Assembly: GCA_025349905.2 (NCBI GenBank)
Contig: MU624541.1
Coordinates: forward strand, 52,227-116,226
Direction: 5' to 3'
From: Blastocladiella britannica
Taxonomy: Eukaryota; Blastocladiomycota; Blastocladiomycetes; Blastocladiales; Blastocladiaceae
DNA length: 64,000 nt
The notes beneath the pieces are model-generated. The model was not told the DNA's origin and searched no databases. It saw only the letters and a program-made list of their open reading frames with translations. The position numbers and the translations under genes are program-made. This document shows, piece after piece, positions 11,801 to 21,073 of the stretch; positions within the stretch are counted from its first letter, which is position 1, and each line of letters opens with the position of its first letter.

Positions 11801-13654
11801 TTGCGATTCCGGCCACCAATGCAGCGCCACATCGGTCTCCCGTGCCCATTGGGTCGGCGGCAGGCTCGCCGTTGCCAAATGCTCCTGTCTCGTCCGTCTC
11901 GGCCGCTTCGTCGTCCTCCCGCGGAATGCTCGCGGCGATGGCGGCCGCGGTTGCCAAGACCGCCGGCGCCGTCACTGGGGGCTTGGACGCTGGCTACGGC
12001 GCGTCGCCTTCATCGTCGTCGCGGTCGCCGAACCAAGGTTTGCCTACCGCTCATGGATCAACTGATTCCCTGGACGTGCTGGACGATGGCGTTGATTGGG
12101 GTTCGTCACTTCATTAATTTTCGCACTCCTTTGATTCTGACATTCGAAACAACAACAGAGTTTTGGGGTCGCGTGATGCAAGACTACGATACGGTTGCGC
12201 GCAAGCAAGCCAAAGTGCTGCAGCGAAACGTGCAGGCGGGGATCCCAGCCAAGATCCGCGGCACCGTGTGGCTGCTCATGTCCGGCGCGCGCGACGCGGC
12301 CCTGGAGCGCGAGTTCCAGCGGCTGTTGCCGTTGCCATCGTCGTTTGAAAAGCTGATTCAACGCGACTTGCCGCGCACGTTCCCGGGCCACGAGTTCTTT
12401 GCCGATGCGGGCGGGCCTGGGCAAGAGGCACTGTACAATGTGACCAAGGCGTACAGCTTGTACGACACCGAGGTCGGGTATTGCCAGGGGATCGCATTTG
12501 TGGCGGGCCCATTGCTTTTGAATGTGCGTTTGTTCCATTTTTTTTTTTTTTAACTACAACTGCTGACCGAAAAATATTAAAGATGCCGGACGAAGAAGCG
12601 TTCTGCGTGCTGGTCAAACTGATGACGACCTACAACTTGCGCGAACTCTACACGCCGTCCATGGACGGTCTGCATCTCCGTCTGTTCCAGTTTGACAAGC
12701 TGCTCGAGGAGCAGATGCCGCAGATCGCTGCCCACCTGCAGCGCGAGGGGATCAAGTCATCCATGTTTGCCAGCCAGTGGTTCATGACCCTCTTTGCGTA
12801 CCGGTTCCCGCTCGAGCTCGTGATGCGCGTGTTTGACATGATTTTCGCTGAGGGAGGTTCGTTACCACTTTTTCTCTTGTTCTGCTTCAAAGGTATTGAT
12901 AACAACAACAATAACAACAACAAAGCCGATGTCCTGCTCAAATTCGCACTTGCTATGATGAAACGGCACGAGGCCATGCTCCTGACACTCGAGTTTGAGG
13001 GCCTCCTCGAGTACTTGAAAGTCGGCATGTTTGACGTGTACGCGTCCACCGAAGCCGGGACCCACGAGTTTGTAGGCGACGCGATCAAGATGAAGTCGGT
13101 GAATCGGCGCGCGCTCGAAAAGCTCGCGGGTCAGTACACGCAGGACGTGAAAATGGCCGATGGGCACCTGGTGGTGATGGAGACGCTCAAGTCCGAGAAC
13201 CGGAGGCTTGAGGACCGCATCAAGCAGCTGGAAAAGAACCTGGAACTCATCAACCAGGAGCACGTGGATCTCGCCAACGAGCTGATCCAGACGAAGGTGG
13301 ACCATGCCAAGTTGCGCGAGGCCAACGAGGGGCTCGTTAAGCAGGTGGGCGAGTTGCGGTCGATTGTGGTCGAGGAGCGCCGCGCGAACGAGGATCGGCA
13401 TCGCGAGGCCATGGACTATCGCGATGCGGAGAAGGTTCGTTTGCTTCCAAATTTTTTTTTTTTTCTCAGTTGCTCTTGCGCTGACTTGTCTAAATGGACA
13501 GAGCGCACTCCGGGACCAGAACCGCATGCTCATGGACGCGCTGCAAGAAATGCAGGACGAGCTGGTGCGCACCAAGGTCCAGTTTGCCGAGAGCGAAGCA
13601 GACCGCGGCATGCTCAATCGCAAGTTGCAGCAATTGCGCCGGGCTTTTGAATAA
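8869..13654 (+). CDS. TBC-domain RabGAP with C-terminal coiled coil (Gyp5/EVI5 type)
   Basis: Six exons (8869-10068, 10123-12100, 12159-12523, 12583-12856, 12926-13434, 13502-13654) give 1492 residues. The first ~1055 residues are Ser/Pro/Ala/Thr-rich and disordered, with short Gln and Ala-Thr runs. The TBC domain starts near residue 1060 (EFWGRVMQDYD). It carries both catalytic fingers, Arg 1132 in DLPRTFPGH and Gln 1169 in YCQG, so GAP activity is expected. Rab GTPases of the secretory or recycling pathway are the usual substrates of this subfamily. After the domain comes a long heptad-rich coiled coil (from about LVVMETLKSENRRLE to the end). The giant disordered N-terminus is unusual for the family. 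The start codon follows TATAAAACTCA closely, so the true transcript start is unclear. Confidence 0.88.
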
Positions 13655-13693
13655 CAACCAGAAAAAAAACATGTCATAATTTGCTCAACACAT

Positions 13694-14131
13694 CTACAAC
13701 GCGCCGACCACGATCGTGTGCCCTTGGCCAACCAGCGCCTCCACCGCCACGCTCCTCTTGTCGGCCGGAACCAAAACAAAGTCCGTGTCGTACGTGGACA
13801 CCACAAACACCGACACCCCGACGGATTTGAGCGCGGTAGTGATCCCGGCCAAAATCCCAACCAAGCTAAAATCGAGCTGGGCGTCGATCTTGAACGCGGC
13901 AAACGGCTGCTGTACCTTGTGGTGCGACGCCGCCGTCGCGCGGTCCGCGTCGGCCAGGTACGCGAGCACGTCAACGGTCGTGGGCGCTAGGATCGATACC
14001 TCGGTGGTGGTGCGGGTGACGGTCGCAAACTGGTCGGCGGGGAGGTTGATGAGCGACGCCGGGAGTGGGGTTCCGGCGGGGAGCCGGTGCACAGCGAATT
14101 GGTGTGCGGACTCGATAAAAGTGAACGACAT
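13694..14131 (-). CDS. small ACT-domain protein
   Basis: The start at 14131 (MSFTFIESAHQFAV) gives 145 residues; an upstream in-frame start adds a low-complexity leader and is not preferred. The C-terminal half reads FSLVGILAGITTALKSVGVSVF, then VSTYDTDFVLVPADKRSVAVEAL. This is a typical ACT fold of the type found in small bacterial amino-acid-binding regulators (often in the DUF2241/CASTOR-like group). The N-terminal half has the partner segment with a conserved-looking VTRTTTEVSIL. ACT domains bind amino acids and usually regulate metabolism, but no target is visible here. It is a single exon, convergent with the TBC gene (39 bp) and divergent from the ABC gene (78 bp). Confidence 0.72.
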   Translation of the reverse strand: MSFTFIESAHQFAVHRLPAGTPLPASLINLPADQFATVTRTTTEVSILAPTTVDVLAYLADADRATAASHHKVQQPFAAFKIDAQLDFSLVGILAGITTALKSVGVSVFVVSTYDTDFVLVPADKRSVAVEALVGQGHTIVVGAL

Positions 14132-14209
14132 TTTATTTTTTTGGATCTCTTTGATCCGAAAGGGCACTTCACGAATCGATACATAGAAAAATAGAAGTAT
14201 CATTTAGAC

Positions 14210-15464
14210 ATGAGCCATACAGTCATCCAAGTCGACGCGAGCGGCAGTAGCTGCGGAGCACGGCCACCAGTGCCCGTGGTGGAACTCGACAACATCCACA
14301 AGACGTATCTGCTCGGATTGGAGGGCGTTCCTGCTTTGCGGTACCTTTTGTACAATATTCCATGTGGAGCCAACTTCAAAATACGGAAAACAATACATCA
14401 CAGAGGAGTCTCGCTCACCCTCTACGCCGGCGAGTGGGTCGTGATTTACGGAACCAGCGGCGGCGGGAAATCGTCTCTGCTCAACATTGTGGGCACCATT
14501 GACAAGCCTACAAAGGGCAAGTTGTGGATCGGTGGCAAACGTACGTTTTTTTTTTTTTTTTGTTGTCTGCTTGCGTACAATTCTAATATGGATCCAATTT
14601 ATTTGTGCAGCCATCACCTCAGAAACGACGGACGAGATCCTAGCCGCCATCCGGCTGGCGCAGCTCGGGTTTGTGTTTCAATCGTTCAACTTGATCTCGT
14701 CCATGACGGCGGCAGAGAATGTCGAGCTGCCCATGACCCTCAAGGGCACGCTCTCGGTTGCCGATTGCCGCCGAAAGGCTCGTGCATCGCTGCAACGTGT
14801 CGGGCTCGGGCACCGGCTGGACCACTTCCCGACCCAGTTGAGTGGTGGCGAGCAGCAACGGTGTACGATTGCGCGAGCGATCGCCAACGAGCCGGCGGTG
14901 CTCTTGCTGGACGAGCCAACGTGCGTTCATCACTTTATGTCGCGAGTTACGCTGACACTGACCGTTGTTGACATACATAGTGGCGACCTCGATACCGGAA
15001 ACACGCACCGTATCATTGACTTGCTGGTGGCCCTCAACACCGAGCAAAACATGACGATGCTGATGGTCACGCACGACGTGTACCTCAAGAATCTCGCGCA
15101 CCGAGTGATTTACATGCGCGACGGCAAAGTGGCGCGCGAGGAACGCGTGCCTGCCGATGTGCGTGCACGGGCCATTGCCGAGGTGCGGACCAAGCTCGCG
15201 TCACTGGGGATGGTCTCGGCGGCAACAACGCCAGCGGTCGCCGCCAATGGAATGTCTTCGTCCAACAGCAGCAACCAGGTGCATCAAGATCCGGTCAAGA
15301 AGCCGTTTGGTGGACCATCACCCGCCTCGACAGCCACCACGATTCGTCGGCCGCAAGATTATGCGACGTTTTCCCCGGCGGCGTTAAAGGCGGCCATGGA
15401 GCTTCGCAATGCGTTTGTCAAGCGGCAGCCTCCATCCGCTGCCACCCCGCCCATGAAGCCGTAA
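14210..15464 (+). CDS. stand-alone ABC ATPase of LolD/MacB type
   Basis: Four exons (14210-14340, 14404-14540, 14611-14920, 14981-15464) give 353 residues. The nucleotide-binding domain is complete. It has Walker A GTSGGGKSS, a Q-loop in FVFQSFNLISS, the signature LSGGEQQR, Walker B VLLLDEPT followed by GDLD, and an H-loop in MLMVTHD. The GDLDT and FNLI features are those of the LolD/MacB/FtsE group, which powers lipoprotein export or mechanotransmission in bacteria and resembles the eukaryotic ABCH-like proteins of some protists. No membrane domain is encoded here, so a partner permease must be elsewhere. The C-terminal ~90 residues are Pro/Ala-rich and disordered. The stop codon sits inside a GTAAGT string, but the PPCDC gene on the other strand ends 47 bp later, which argues against a further exon. 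Confidence 0.85.
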
Positions 15465-15511
15465 GTAAAGCTAAGAAAAATGTACATTCATCCCTTCTTT
15501 TATATGACATT

Positions 15512-16373
15512 TCAGTTGCTGGTGCCGCTGCCTGGCTTGGGGTCCGGCACAAAAGACTCCAGGGCCATTCTTGCAATATCGATCGGCTCGGCCATGGCGC
15601 CCGTTCCTGCACAGTCCAGTCAAAATGTAAGAAATGGAACAACGAATGAAACCAAGAAGATGGATACCAATATCACCGCAGGCCAGCATCTTGCTGATCG
15701 GATCAATGACCTTGTATCCCCAGGACGTCAGTGTCCTCAAGTGCGCTGCCGTCGCAGGGTGCTCCCACATGGCCGTGTTCATGGCCGGAGCGATCCATAA
15801 TGGCTTGGTCATGTGCCAGGCTCGCAGCACACAGGTCTATGTTGCTCCAAATCAGCCCATGCTTATTTTTCAAAGTAGTCAGATATGGGTACCAGGAGAT
15901 TGTCGCAAAGTCCATTGGCGGCTTTGGCCAGAGTATTGGCAGACAACGGCGCGACCACGATCACATCAGCCCAGTTTCTGAGCTATATGAAGAATGTACA
16001 TGCATGAGCGGACGCTGACCGATCCGATAATACCAATCCCGTTAAATCCCATAATGTACGTCAATGTGAAGGACGCCGTCGCCCATCTTTTGCCAGGTGC
16101 TATACTCGTCTGCATCGCGATAGATACGAATCATACGGTCGCCAATGGACGCATGGTTCGGCGAGAAAAAGTGAAGCGCTGGCTCCGTTGCAATAATGCG
16201 GATCGAAATTGGCATGCCATGGGCCAAAGCTGTTTCCATATCGATGCGGTGAGTCGACCACCCCAGAAAAAAAAAGGCCAGGAGGCCGGACCAAAGTCGT
16301 GCAACCGGTCGACGAGCACCGGAATCTTGACGGCGGCGACGCTCCCCGAGGCTGCAATGAGGATATTGACCAT
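15512..16373 (-). CDS. PPCDC: phosphopantothenoylcysteine decarboxylase
   Basis: Five exons (16373-16292, 16229-16060, 15982-15893, 15836-15668, 15606-15512) give 201 residues, the usual length of the eukaryotic enzyme. It is an FMN flavoprotein that decarboxylates 4'-phosphopantothenoylcysteine in coenzyme A synthesis. Visible hallmarks are the start MVNILIAASGSVAAVK, the catalytic-histidine motif LHID, ADVIVVAPLSANTLAK followed by ANGLCDNLL, and the substrate loop APAMNTAMWEHP. The C-terminal ACGDIGTGAMAEP holds the active-site flap cysteine. All four introns (56-77 nt) were placed by phase and family alignment. Yeast uses Hal3-type paralogues with long acidic tails for this step; this protein is the compact form. 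The start codons of this gene and YJU2 lie 56 bp apart, back to back. Confidence 0.92.
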
Positions 16374-16429
16374 CGATTTTTTTTTTCTCTTTCAAGAATT
16401 TTTGTAAAGGCATCCCCCAAAATTTTACC

Positions 16430-17805
16430 ATGTCCGAGCGAAAGGTCCTCAACAAGTATTTCCCGCCAAATTTCGGTACGATACGTGCACCCGCGCCGTG
16501 ATTCAGCAATTTATTCTAAAGGAAACATGCAACATCACAGACCCATCCAAGATCCCGCGGGCGAAAAAGCCCATCGGGGTCAAGGACAAGCGGCACAAGG
16601 TGCGCCTGATGGCGCCGTTCTCGATGCAATGCCTGGCGTGCCGCGAGTACATTTACAAGGGCAAGAAGTTCAATGCCATCAAGGAAACGGTCAAGGGCGA
16701 AATGTACCTGACGATCCGCGTGTTCCGGTTCTACATTCGGTGCCCAACGTGCCATGCCGAGGTCACGTTCAAGACCGACCCGCAGAACATGGACTATGTG
16801 GCGGAACGGGGCGCCGTGCGCGCGTACGACGGCCGCCGCGACCAGGAGACGGTGAAAGACCAGGTGCGCGCCGCGCGCGAGGTGGACGACGAGCGCGATC
16901 CGTTGCGCGGGCTGGAAAACCGTACCGACGCGTCCAAGCGCGAGCTCGAGATCCTCGACGCGCTCGACGAGGTGCAGGCGCGCAACGCCCGCGCCGAACG
17001 CGTCTCGGTCGACGCCGTGCTGGCTCGCCTCCATGGCCGCGATACGTTGGCAGAGGACGCCGAGGCGGCCGCCGCCGACGACGACGAGGCGCAGCTGGGC
17101 CGCCTGGCACGCGCTGCATATGCCCAGGGCAGCGCAACACCAGCAGTGGACGCCATGGCCGCGATCCGGTCTGCGCTGATGGCCGATGGTGACGACGGTC
17201 ATGTTGAGCAGAATGGCGATGCCGAGACGGGCGACGGTGTCGAGGACAAGGACGACGCAGCAATCCCATCTACAGGCAAGCCCATGTACCGCCGCACTGC
17301 TGCTCTGATCGCAAGTGCGAAAAAGGTGACGGCGCCCGCTGGACCGGTCATTGCCACTTTTCTTGGCGACCGTGGAGACGACGACTCTGGTGGGGATGTT
17401 GACGACGACGGCGACGCCGAGGAGGAAGAAGATCTCGATGCGCTACTCCGTGACGGCGGCAAGCATTCGGACTCGGACTCGGACTCGGGCTCAGGCGACA
17501 AGGGCTCGAGGAAACGGCGCCGCACCATTGGAGCGGCGCAGGATGAAGAGGGTCGTCGACCAACGCCGCCCGCGCCATCTGTCCGCCCTGCACCATCCAA
17601 GCCAGCCGGCGGCAGCAGCGAGTGGTCATCATTGCGCGCCAGGCAATCCAAAGGCGCGAGCTTTGGTGGGAGTGCAGTGGAATCAAAGAAGACGACTCCC
17701 TTGCTGGTGCACCGACTGCCAGCAGTGAAAGCACCGGCGCCACCACCACCACCACCAAGGGCAGCGGTGCTCGTGAGCTATGGCAGCGACAGCAATAGCG
17801 AGTAG
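16430..17805 (+). CDS. YJU2: splicing factor YJU2 (CWC16/CCDC94 family)
   Basis: Two exons (16430-16475, 16541-17805) give 436 residues. Exon 1 encodes MSERKVLNKYFPPNF and the intron splits the Asp codon that leads to DPSKIP, exactly as the family motif requires. The conserved core follows: VRLMAPFSMQC, then LACREYIYKGKKFNA and FRFYIRCPTC, a C4 zinc site, and FKTDPQNMDYV. YJU2 joins the NineTeen-complex-activated spliceosome and positions the branch helix for the first catalytic step. The C-terminal ~250 residues are acidic and low in complexity (DDDDSGGDVDDDGDAEEEED and a Ser-Asp run) and end in a poly-Pro stretch. Confidence 0.93.
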
Positions 17806-17898
17806 TAGTAATATATAGCAGCGAATTTGCTGTCTGTCTGTCCGGGATCCAGCTTGTGTGATGGTGGGCAACATTGTCCACTCCACAGCTAAGGAGAA

Positions 17899-18843
17899 AT
17901 GATGTTCAGGAGGAATCAAAACTTGGTTCTTCGGAATCTCATTCTCGCGAATTATCTACTGTCGCTACCGGTGCAGCAACTGCCGTGGACCCTCCAGCCC
18001 CCTCCAGTCCTCAACAATTGCCGCGAGGACAAGGATAAGGTGTACCACCCCATCGTTGGCCACACCATCCGGGAGGTGATTGGGTTGGATCCTGGCCTCA
18101 TGGAGGTGCAGCATCTGGGCATCCTGGACTGCTCCGGGAGGTCGGTGAAGGATCGGGTGCTCACTCGGACCCACTACCGCAAGGGTTGTGGCGACAGCGA
18201 TGCTGACACCCAGCGCAAGTGGTGGCTGGACATTTCGGGTACGATCCGGGTGATCGACGACGGCACGCCAACACTCAAGGATCCGACGACCGCCAACATT
18301 GCTGCGCGCATCCGATACATTCGGGAGCACTTCAAGGCTCTCAGCGACTTTTATCTCTGTCCCAAACAGGCACGACTTTGGTGGTGCAACGAGATCCAAC
18401 GGAAGCAATTCCAGGAAAAGTTCGTGAGGAGCCTTGCTCCCGAGTGCCGCACGCCAGGCCAGCGTGCGGGTGTGATCGTCGTGACGGGCGATGCCGGTCG
18501 GTTGGCGACTTTCCGTGGCCATGCGCCGGCCGCGGTCAGTTGGTTCGAGGATTTGTGTGTCCGCCGTGGGTACACGGTGGTCCGGATGGATGAGTACCGG
18601 ACGTCCAAGCTCTGTTGTGGATGCTTCAAGGAGTTGGACAAGGTGCCGCTGGGCAACCCGTGGGAGACGCGCGTGTGCCCTGAGTGTCTCTTCCCAATTG
18701 ATTGTGACACAAATGCGGTGTGCAACATGATCAGTCTGTTCCTTTACAGGGAACTGCATGGAGGGAAGTGGCTGCAGGAGTTCTCGCGCGACGTCAAGCC
18801 AGTCGCGGCGGGCATTTTTCATTTTGAATTGAATGACCTTTAG
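17899..18843 (+). CDS. Fanzor-like (eukaryotic TnpB) RNA-guided nuclease, N-terminally short
   Basis: This is a single uninterrupted 314-codon frame. The RuvC nuclease half is recognisable. RuvC-I is VIGLDPG with D64. A TnpB/Fanzor-type bridge follows (RTHYRKG, then WWCNEIQRKQFQ), then VIVVTGDAG. The Fanzor hallmark DEYRTSK has E232, CxxC pairs C239/C242 and C260/C263 form a zinc ribbon, and RuvC-III is DTNAVCN with D270. In the known family such proteins are transposon-borne nucleases guided by an omega RNA made from the element end. Only ~60 residues precede RuvC-I, whereas family members normally have a 150-400-residue REC/WED part. A stop codon lies three codons upstream and YJU2 ends 93 bp upstream. 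It is therefore a 5'-truncated copy, or has lost or unrecognised upstream exons. Codon use matches the neighbours. No transposase is nearby. Confidence 0.8.
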   Translation: MMFRRNQNLVLRNLILANYLLSLPVQQLPWTLQPPPVLNNCREDKDKVYHPIVGHTIREVIGLDPGLMEVQHLGILDCSGRSVKDRVLTRTHYRKGCGDSDADTQRKWWLDISGTIRVIDDGTPTLKDPTTANIAARIRYIREHFKALSDFYLCPKQARLWWCNEIQRKQFQEKFVRSLAPECRTPGQRAGVIVVTGDAGRLATFRGHAPAAVSWFEDLCVRRGYTVVRMDEYRTSKLCCGCFKELDKVPLGNPWETRVCPECLFPIDCDTNAVCNMISLFLYRELHGGKWLQEFSRDVKPVAAGIFHFELNDL

Positions 18844-19232
18844 AAAGTAACGAATACAGGAAAGCTCTTTCAACAGCAACAGGCCAATCCAACTTGACAC
18901 CTGTACCCTCCCTGCCCTGCCCCTCCCTGCCTGCCTGCCAGTCGCTTGCTCGCTCGCTCAATTGCCCAGCAATATTTTGCTCGTGGACCCTTCACTCACA
19001 ACCTCACCTCACTTCTGCGTCCGACTCGAGTAGCTCTCAAGTCTTTATCCAAGTCAAGGAACAAGCAACGACCCTCCAAGAGCTTCTTCCTCTTTCATTT
19101 TCTTTTCTCCCTTATCCCGGCCGACTCAGAGCTTATTGCTCCCAAAAGTCATCCCTTTCCTGCGCACCGGCCAAGAGAAATCTTTCTTTCCAGCCTTAGA
19201 ACCGCTCCAAACCAACCAAAAGCAATTTAAAA
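18844..19232. other. 389-bp spacer: pyrimidine-rich leader of the C2H2 gene and 3' flank of the Fanzor frame
   Basis: I see no coding frame here. The first ~60 bp after the Fanzor stop hold two small inverted repeats: GAAAG/CTTTC at about 18860-18872, and ACAGG/CCTGT with a ~17-nt loop at about 18878-18905. In TnpB-type elements the guide RNA comes from this side, so this is where an omega RNA would be sought, but nothing proves one. From ~18905 the strand is C/T-rich (CCCTCCCTGCC, later TTCTTCCTCTTTC), typical of a fungal promoter or 5' leader. Confidence 0.35.
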
Positions 19233-20435
19233 ATGGCCACCCCCGCCGAGCTCGACCGCCTGCACACCAAGCTGCAGTCGGTGGCCTTTGCTAGCACTCC
19301 GTCCATCTCGGTCCCGGCCAGCACCTCGCGCCCTTTGGCCATTCCCATCCCCGGCGGCAGCGCGTCGTCCCTTGCCTCTCCGACTCTCTTGTCGGTGCCC
19401 CACAATGGCCTTGTCGCACCGCACGGCACCCCCATTTCGCCATCTCTCCTGTCGCCAACCATGATGATGATGGGCACCGGCAGCGGCAGCAACGGCACCG
19501 GCGGCCAGTCCACCCCGACCTCGCCCATGCACTTTGACCCGTACCCGGCCGCCCCCGCGCCGACCCCGGCCTCATCGTACGTGGACGCGTCGGTGCTGTC
19601 GTCATCGGTGCAGCGCAACGCCGCGTTCAATGCCAGCGCCATGCTGGCCGCGTCATCGCCGCCCGTTCCGTCCATGCCGAACGCGCCGCCAAACTCGCTG
19701 GTGGTGCCGGCACCGTGGCCCGCGTCGTTTGGCGGCAGTGTTGCGGCCGCGTCGACGGCGTCGGGGCCTTCGATGGTGGTCCTGGCCACGTCGCCGTCGT
19801 CGGGCCGCCCGCTGCCGTCGCTGGCGGCTGGGACCCCCTCGCCTGCGCCGCGCACGCGTCGTCGCTCGTCGCTCTCGATTGTGTCCACTCCGTACACGCT
19901 CAACTCGTCGTCGGGCGCGTCGTCGGTGATTGCGTCGGGGCTGGCCAGTCCCGCACCAGGCGTCATTGACGAGGAGGAGGACGATGCGTCGGCATCCGTA
20001 CTGGCGTCCGGGTCGTCGTCGCTCATTAACGGCTCCTCGGGCCTCAGTGGCCGCCCACGCACCGCCACCGCGGATGCCGCCGCCGCTGCCGCGCTGCTTC
20101 TGGGCACCGCCGGCACCTCGGTTGCTCTGGGCGCCAAAAAGGACAAGGTGTACGTGTGTGACGAGTGCGGCAAGATGTTCAAGAGCTCTGGCTCGCTCGC
20201 CGGCCACCGCGTGGACCACTCGGACAAGTGGCGTGCCGCTGGGAAAGCGCAGCTGCCAAAGCACCAGCAGATTCAGGTGCTCGAGGCTGCCAGTGCCGCT
20301 GCCGGCGTGCGTAGCGTTGTCGCCGCATCGACGGGCACCACTTCCTCCGAGTCTTCCACGCTGCCCAGCTCGCCTTCTGCCGACGACGACATTATGTTCC
20401 CCATGACCGAGGATGGCCCCAGCACGGTTGCATGA
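19233..20435 (+). CDS. single C2H2 zinc-finger protein
   Basis: This is a single exon of 400 codons whose start follows an A-rich leader (TTTAAAAATGG). The first ~300 residues are Ser/Pro/Ala/Thr-rich and disordered. One classical finger, YVCDECGKMFKSSGSLAGH followed by RVDH, lies at about residues 307-329. The SGSLAGH part resembles the linker-facing helix used by single-finger regulators. The tail after the finger is Ala/Ser/Thr-rich and ends with an acidic patch. A DNA-binding or adaptor role in the nucleus is likely, but one finger alone gives limited specificity and the target is unknown. A T-rich 3' region (20440-20590) follows. Confidence 0.75.
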   Translation: MATPAELDRLHTKLQSVAFASTPSISVPASTSRPLAIPIPGGSASSLASPTLLSVPHNGLVAPHGTPISPSLLSPTMMMMGTGSGSNGTGGQSTPTSPMHFDPYPAAPAPTPASSYVDASVLSSSVQRNAAFNASAMLAASSPPVPSMPNAPPNSLVVPAPWPASFGGSVAAASTASGPSMVVLATSPSSGRPLPSLAAGTPSPAPRTRRRSSLSIVSTPYTLNSSSGASSVIASGLASPAPGVIDEEEDDASASVLASGSSSLINGSSGLSGRPRTATADAAAAAALLLGTAGTSVALGAKKDKVYVCDECGKMFKSSGSLAGHRVDHSDKWRAAGKAQLPKHQQIQVLEAASAAAGVRSVVAASTGTTSSESSTLPSSPSADDDIMFPMTEDGPSTVA

Positions 20436-20626
20436 GCTTTAGTTTTTTACATCTACTCTTCTTTTTTTTACATTTCTACCACCGAGCCGTCTTCACTGGT
20501 GCCATTGGTCCTTTTTTCTTCGTATTCGTACTTTTGTGTGTTCATTTCGCCCTTCTTTTTCATACACTTTTCCCAATAAAATATTTTTAGTTTACATTGA
20601 GCGTGTGCCCTTATTGCAGCCGGTAG

Positions 20627-21073
20627 ATGCCCCTGGTCGAGCTACTCGTGCACGTGTCTGTTATTCTCGCGCTCGCCCTCGCCTTTTTCGCAAGTCTATC
20701 TTGGTTAACTTGGTTCTGCCACGTTCGTCAGCCCAAAAACACCGTCGCGGATGCACCACGATCAAATTGATCCATGATATAACAACAGGACGTGCTCGAC
20801 CGAACAGACCGACCAACGTTTACAGTGCCCGCAGCGCACGCCCTGCAGCACGCCGCCATCCAGCACTACTCGTCGCACGAGCTCCTCGCCATTGGCTCGG
20901 ACGTGCACGCGCGCCGGCTCCGCATCTCACTTTCTTCGTCGTCGTCACAGCAGCCGTCTCGGAGCGTAGTTGCCGAAAGAGAAACGGCGACGAACCCGCT
21001 CGTGAACGCGTCGCATCACTTTCTGGACGAGCTTGATCACTTGAATTTGCATGTCCAGCACCACACTACCTGA
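20627..21073 (+). CDS. small single-pass membrane protein (hypothetical, two exons)
   Basis: Exon 1 (20627-20722) encodes MPLVELLVHVSVILALALAF continuing as FASLSWLTWFCH, a clear N-terminal hydrophobic segment. Exon 2 (20789-21073) continues in phase with DVLDRTDRPTFTVPAA and ends in HLNLHVQHHTT, for 126 residues in all. The 66-nt intron has donor GTTCGT and acceptor AACAACAG, like its neighbours. Exon 2 has strongly coding-like third positions (GC-rich, host codons), which is the main reason to believe it. No family is recognised. The stop lies just beyond the first possible ATG of GPI1 (21051), so the two genes overlap by 23 bp or are separated by 4 bp, depending on which GPI1 start is used. 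Confidence 0.45.

Noticed and set aside
15455..15470. GTAAGT overlapping the stop codon of the ABC ATPase gene, suggesting a further exon.
   Set aside because: A possible acceptor at about 15515 exists, but the sequence beyond it is the PPCDC coding region on the other strand, and the ATPase is complete at the stop.
17806..18960. Terminal inverted repeats or target-site duplications bounding a Fanzor transposon.
   Set aside because: I compared both flanks by eye and found only short, imperfect matches that do not mark element ends.
20536..21036. Forward frame of 166 codons upstream of GPI1.
   Set aside because: Its residue composition looks like a shadow of the better two-exon membrane-protein model in another frame.
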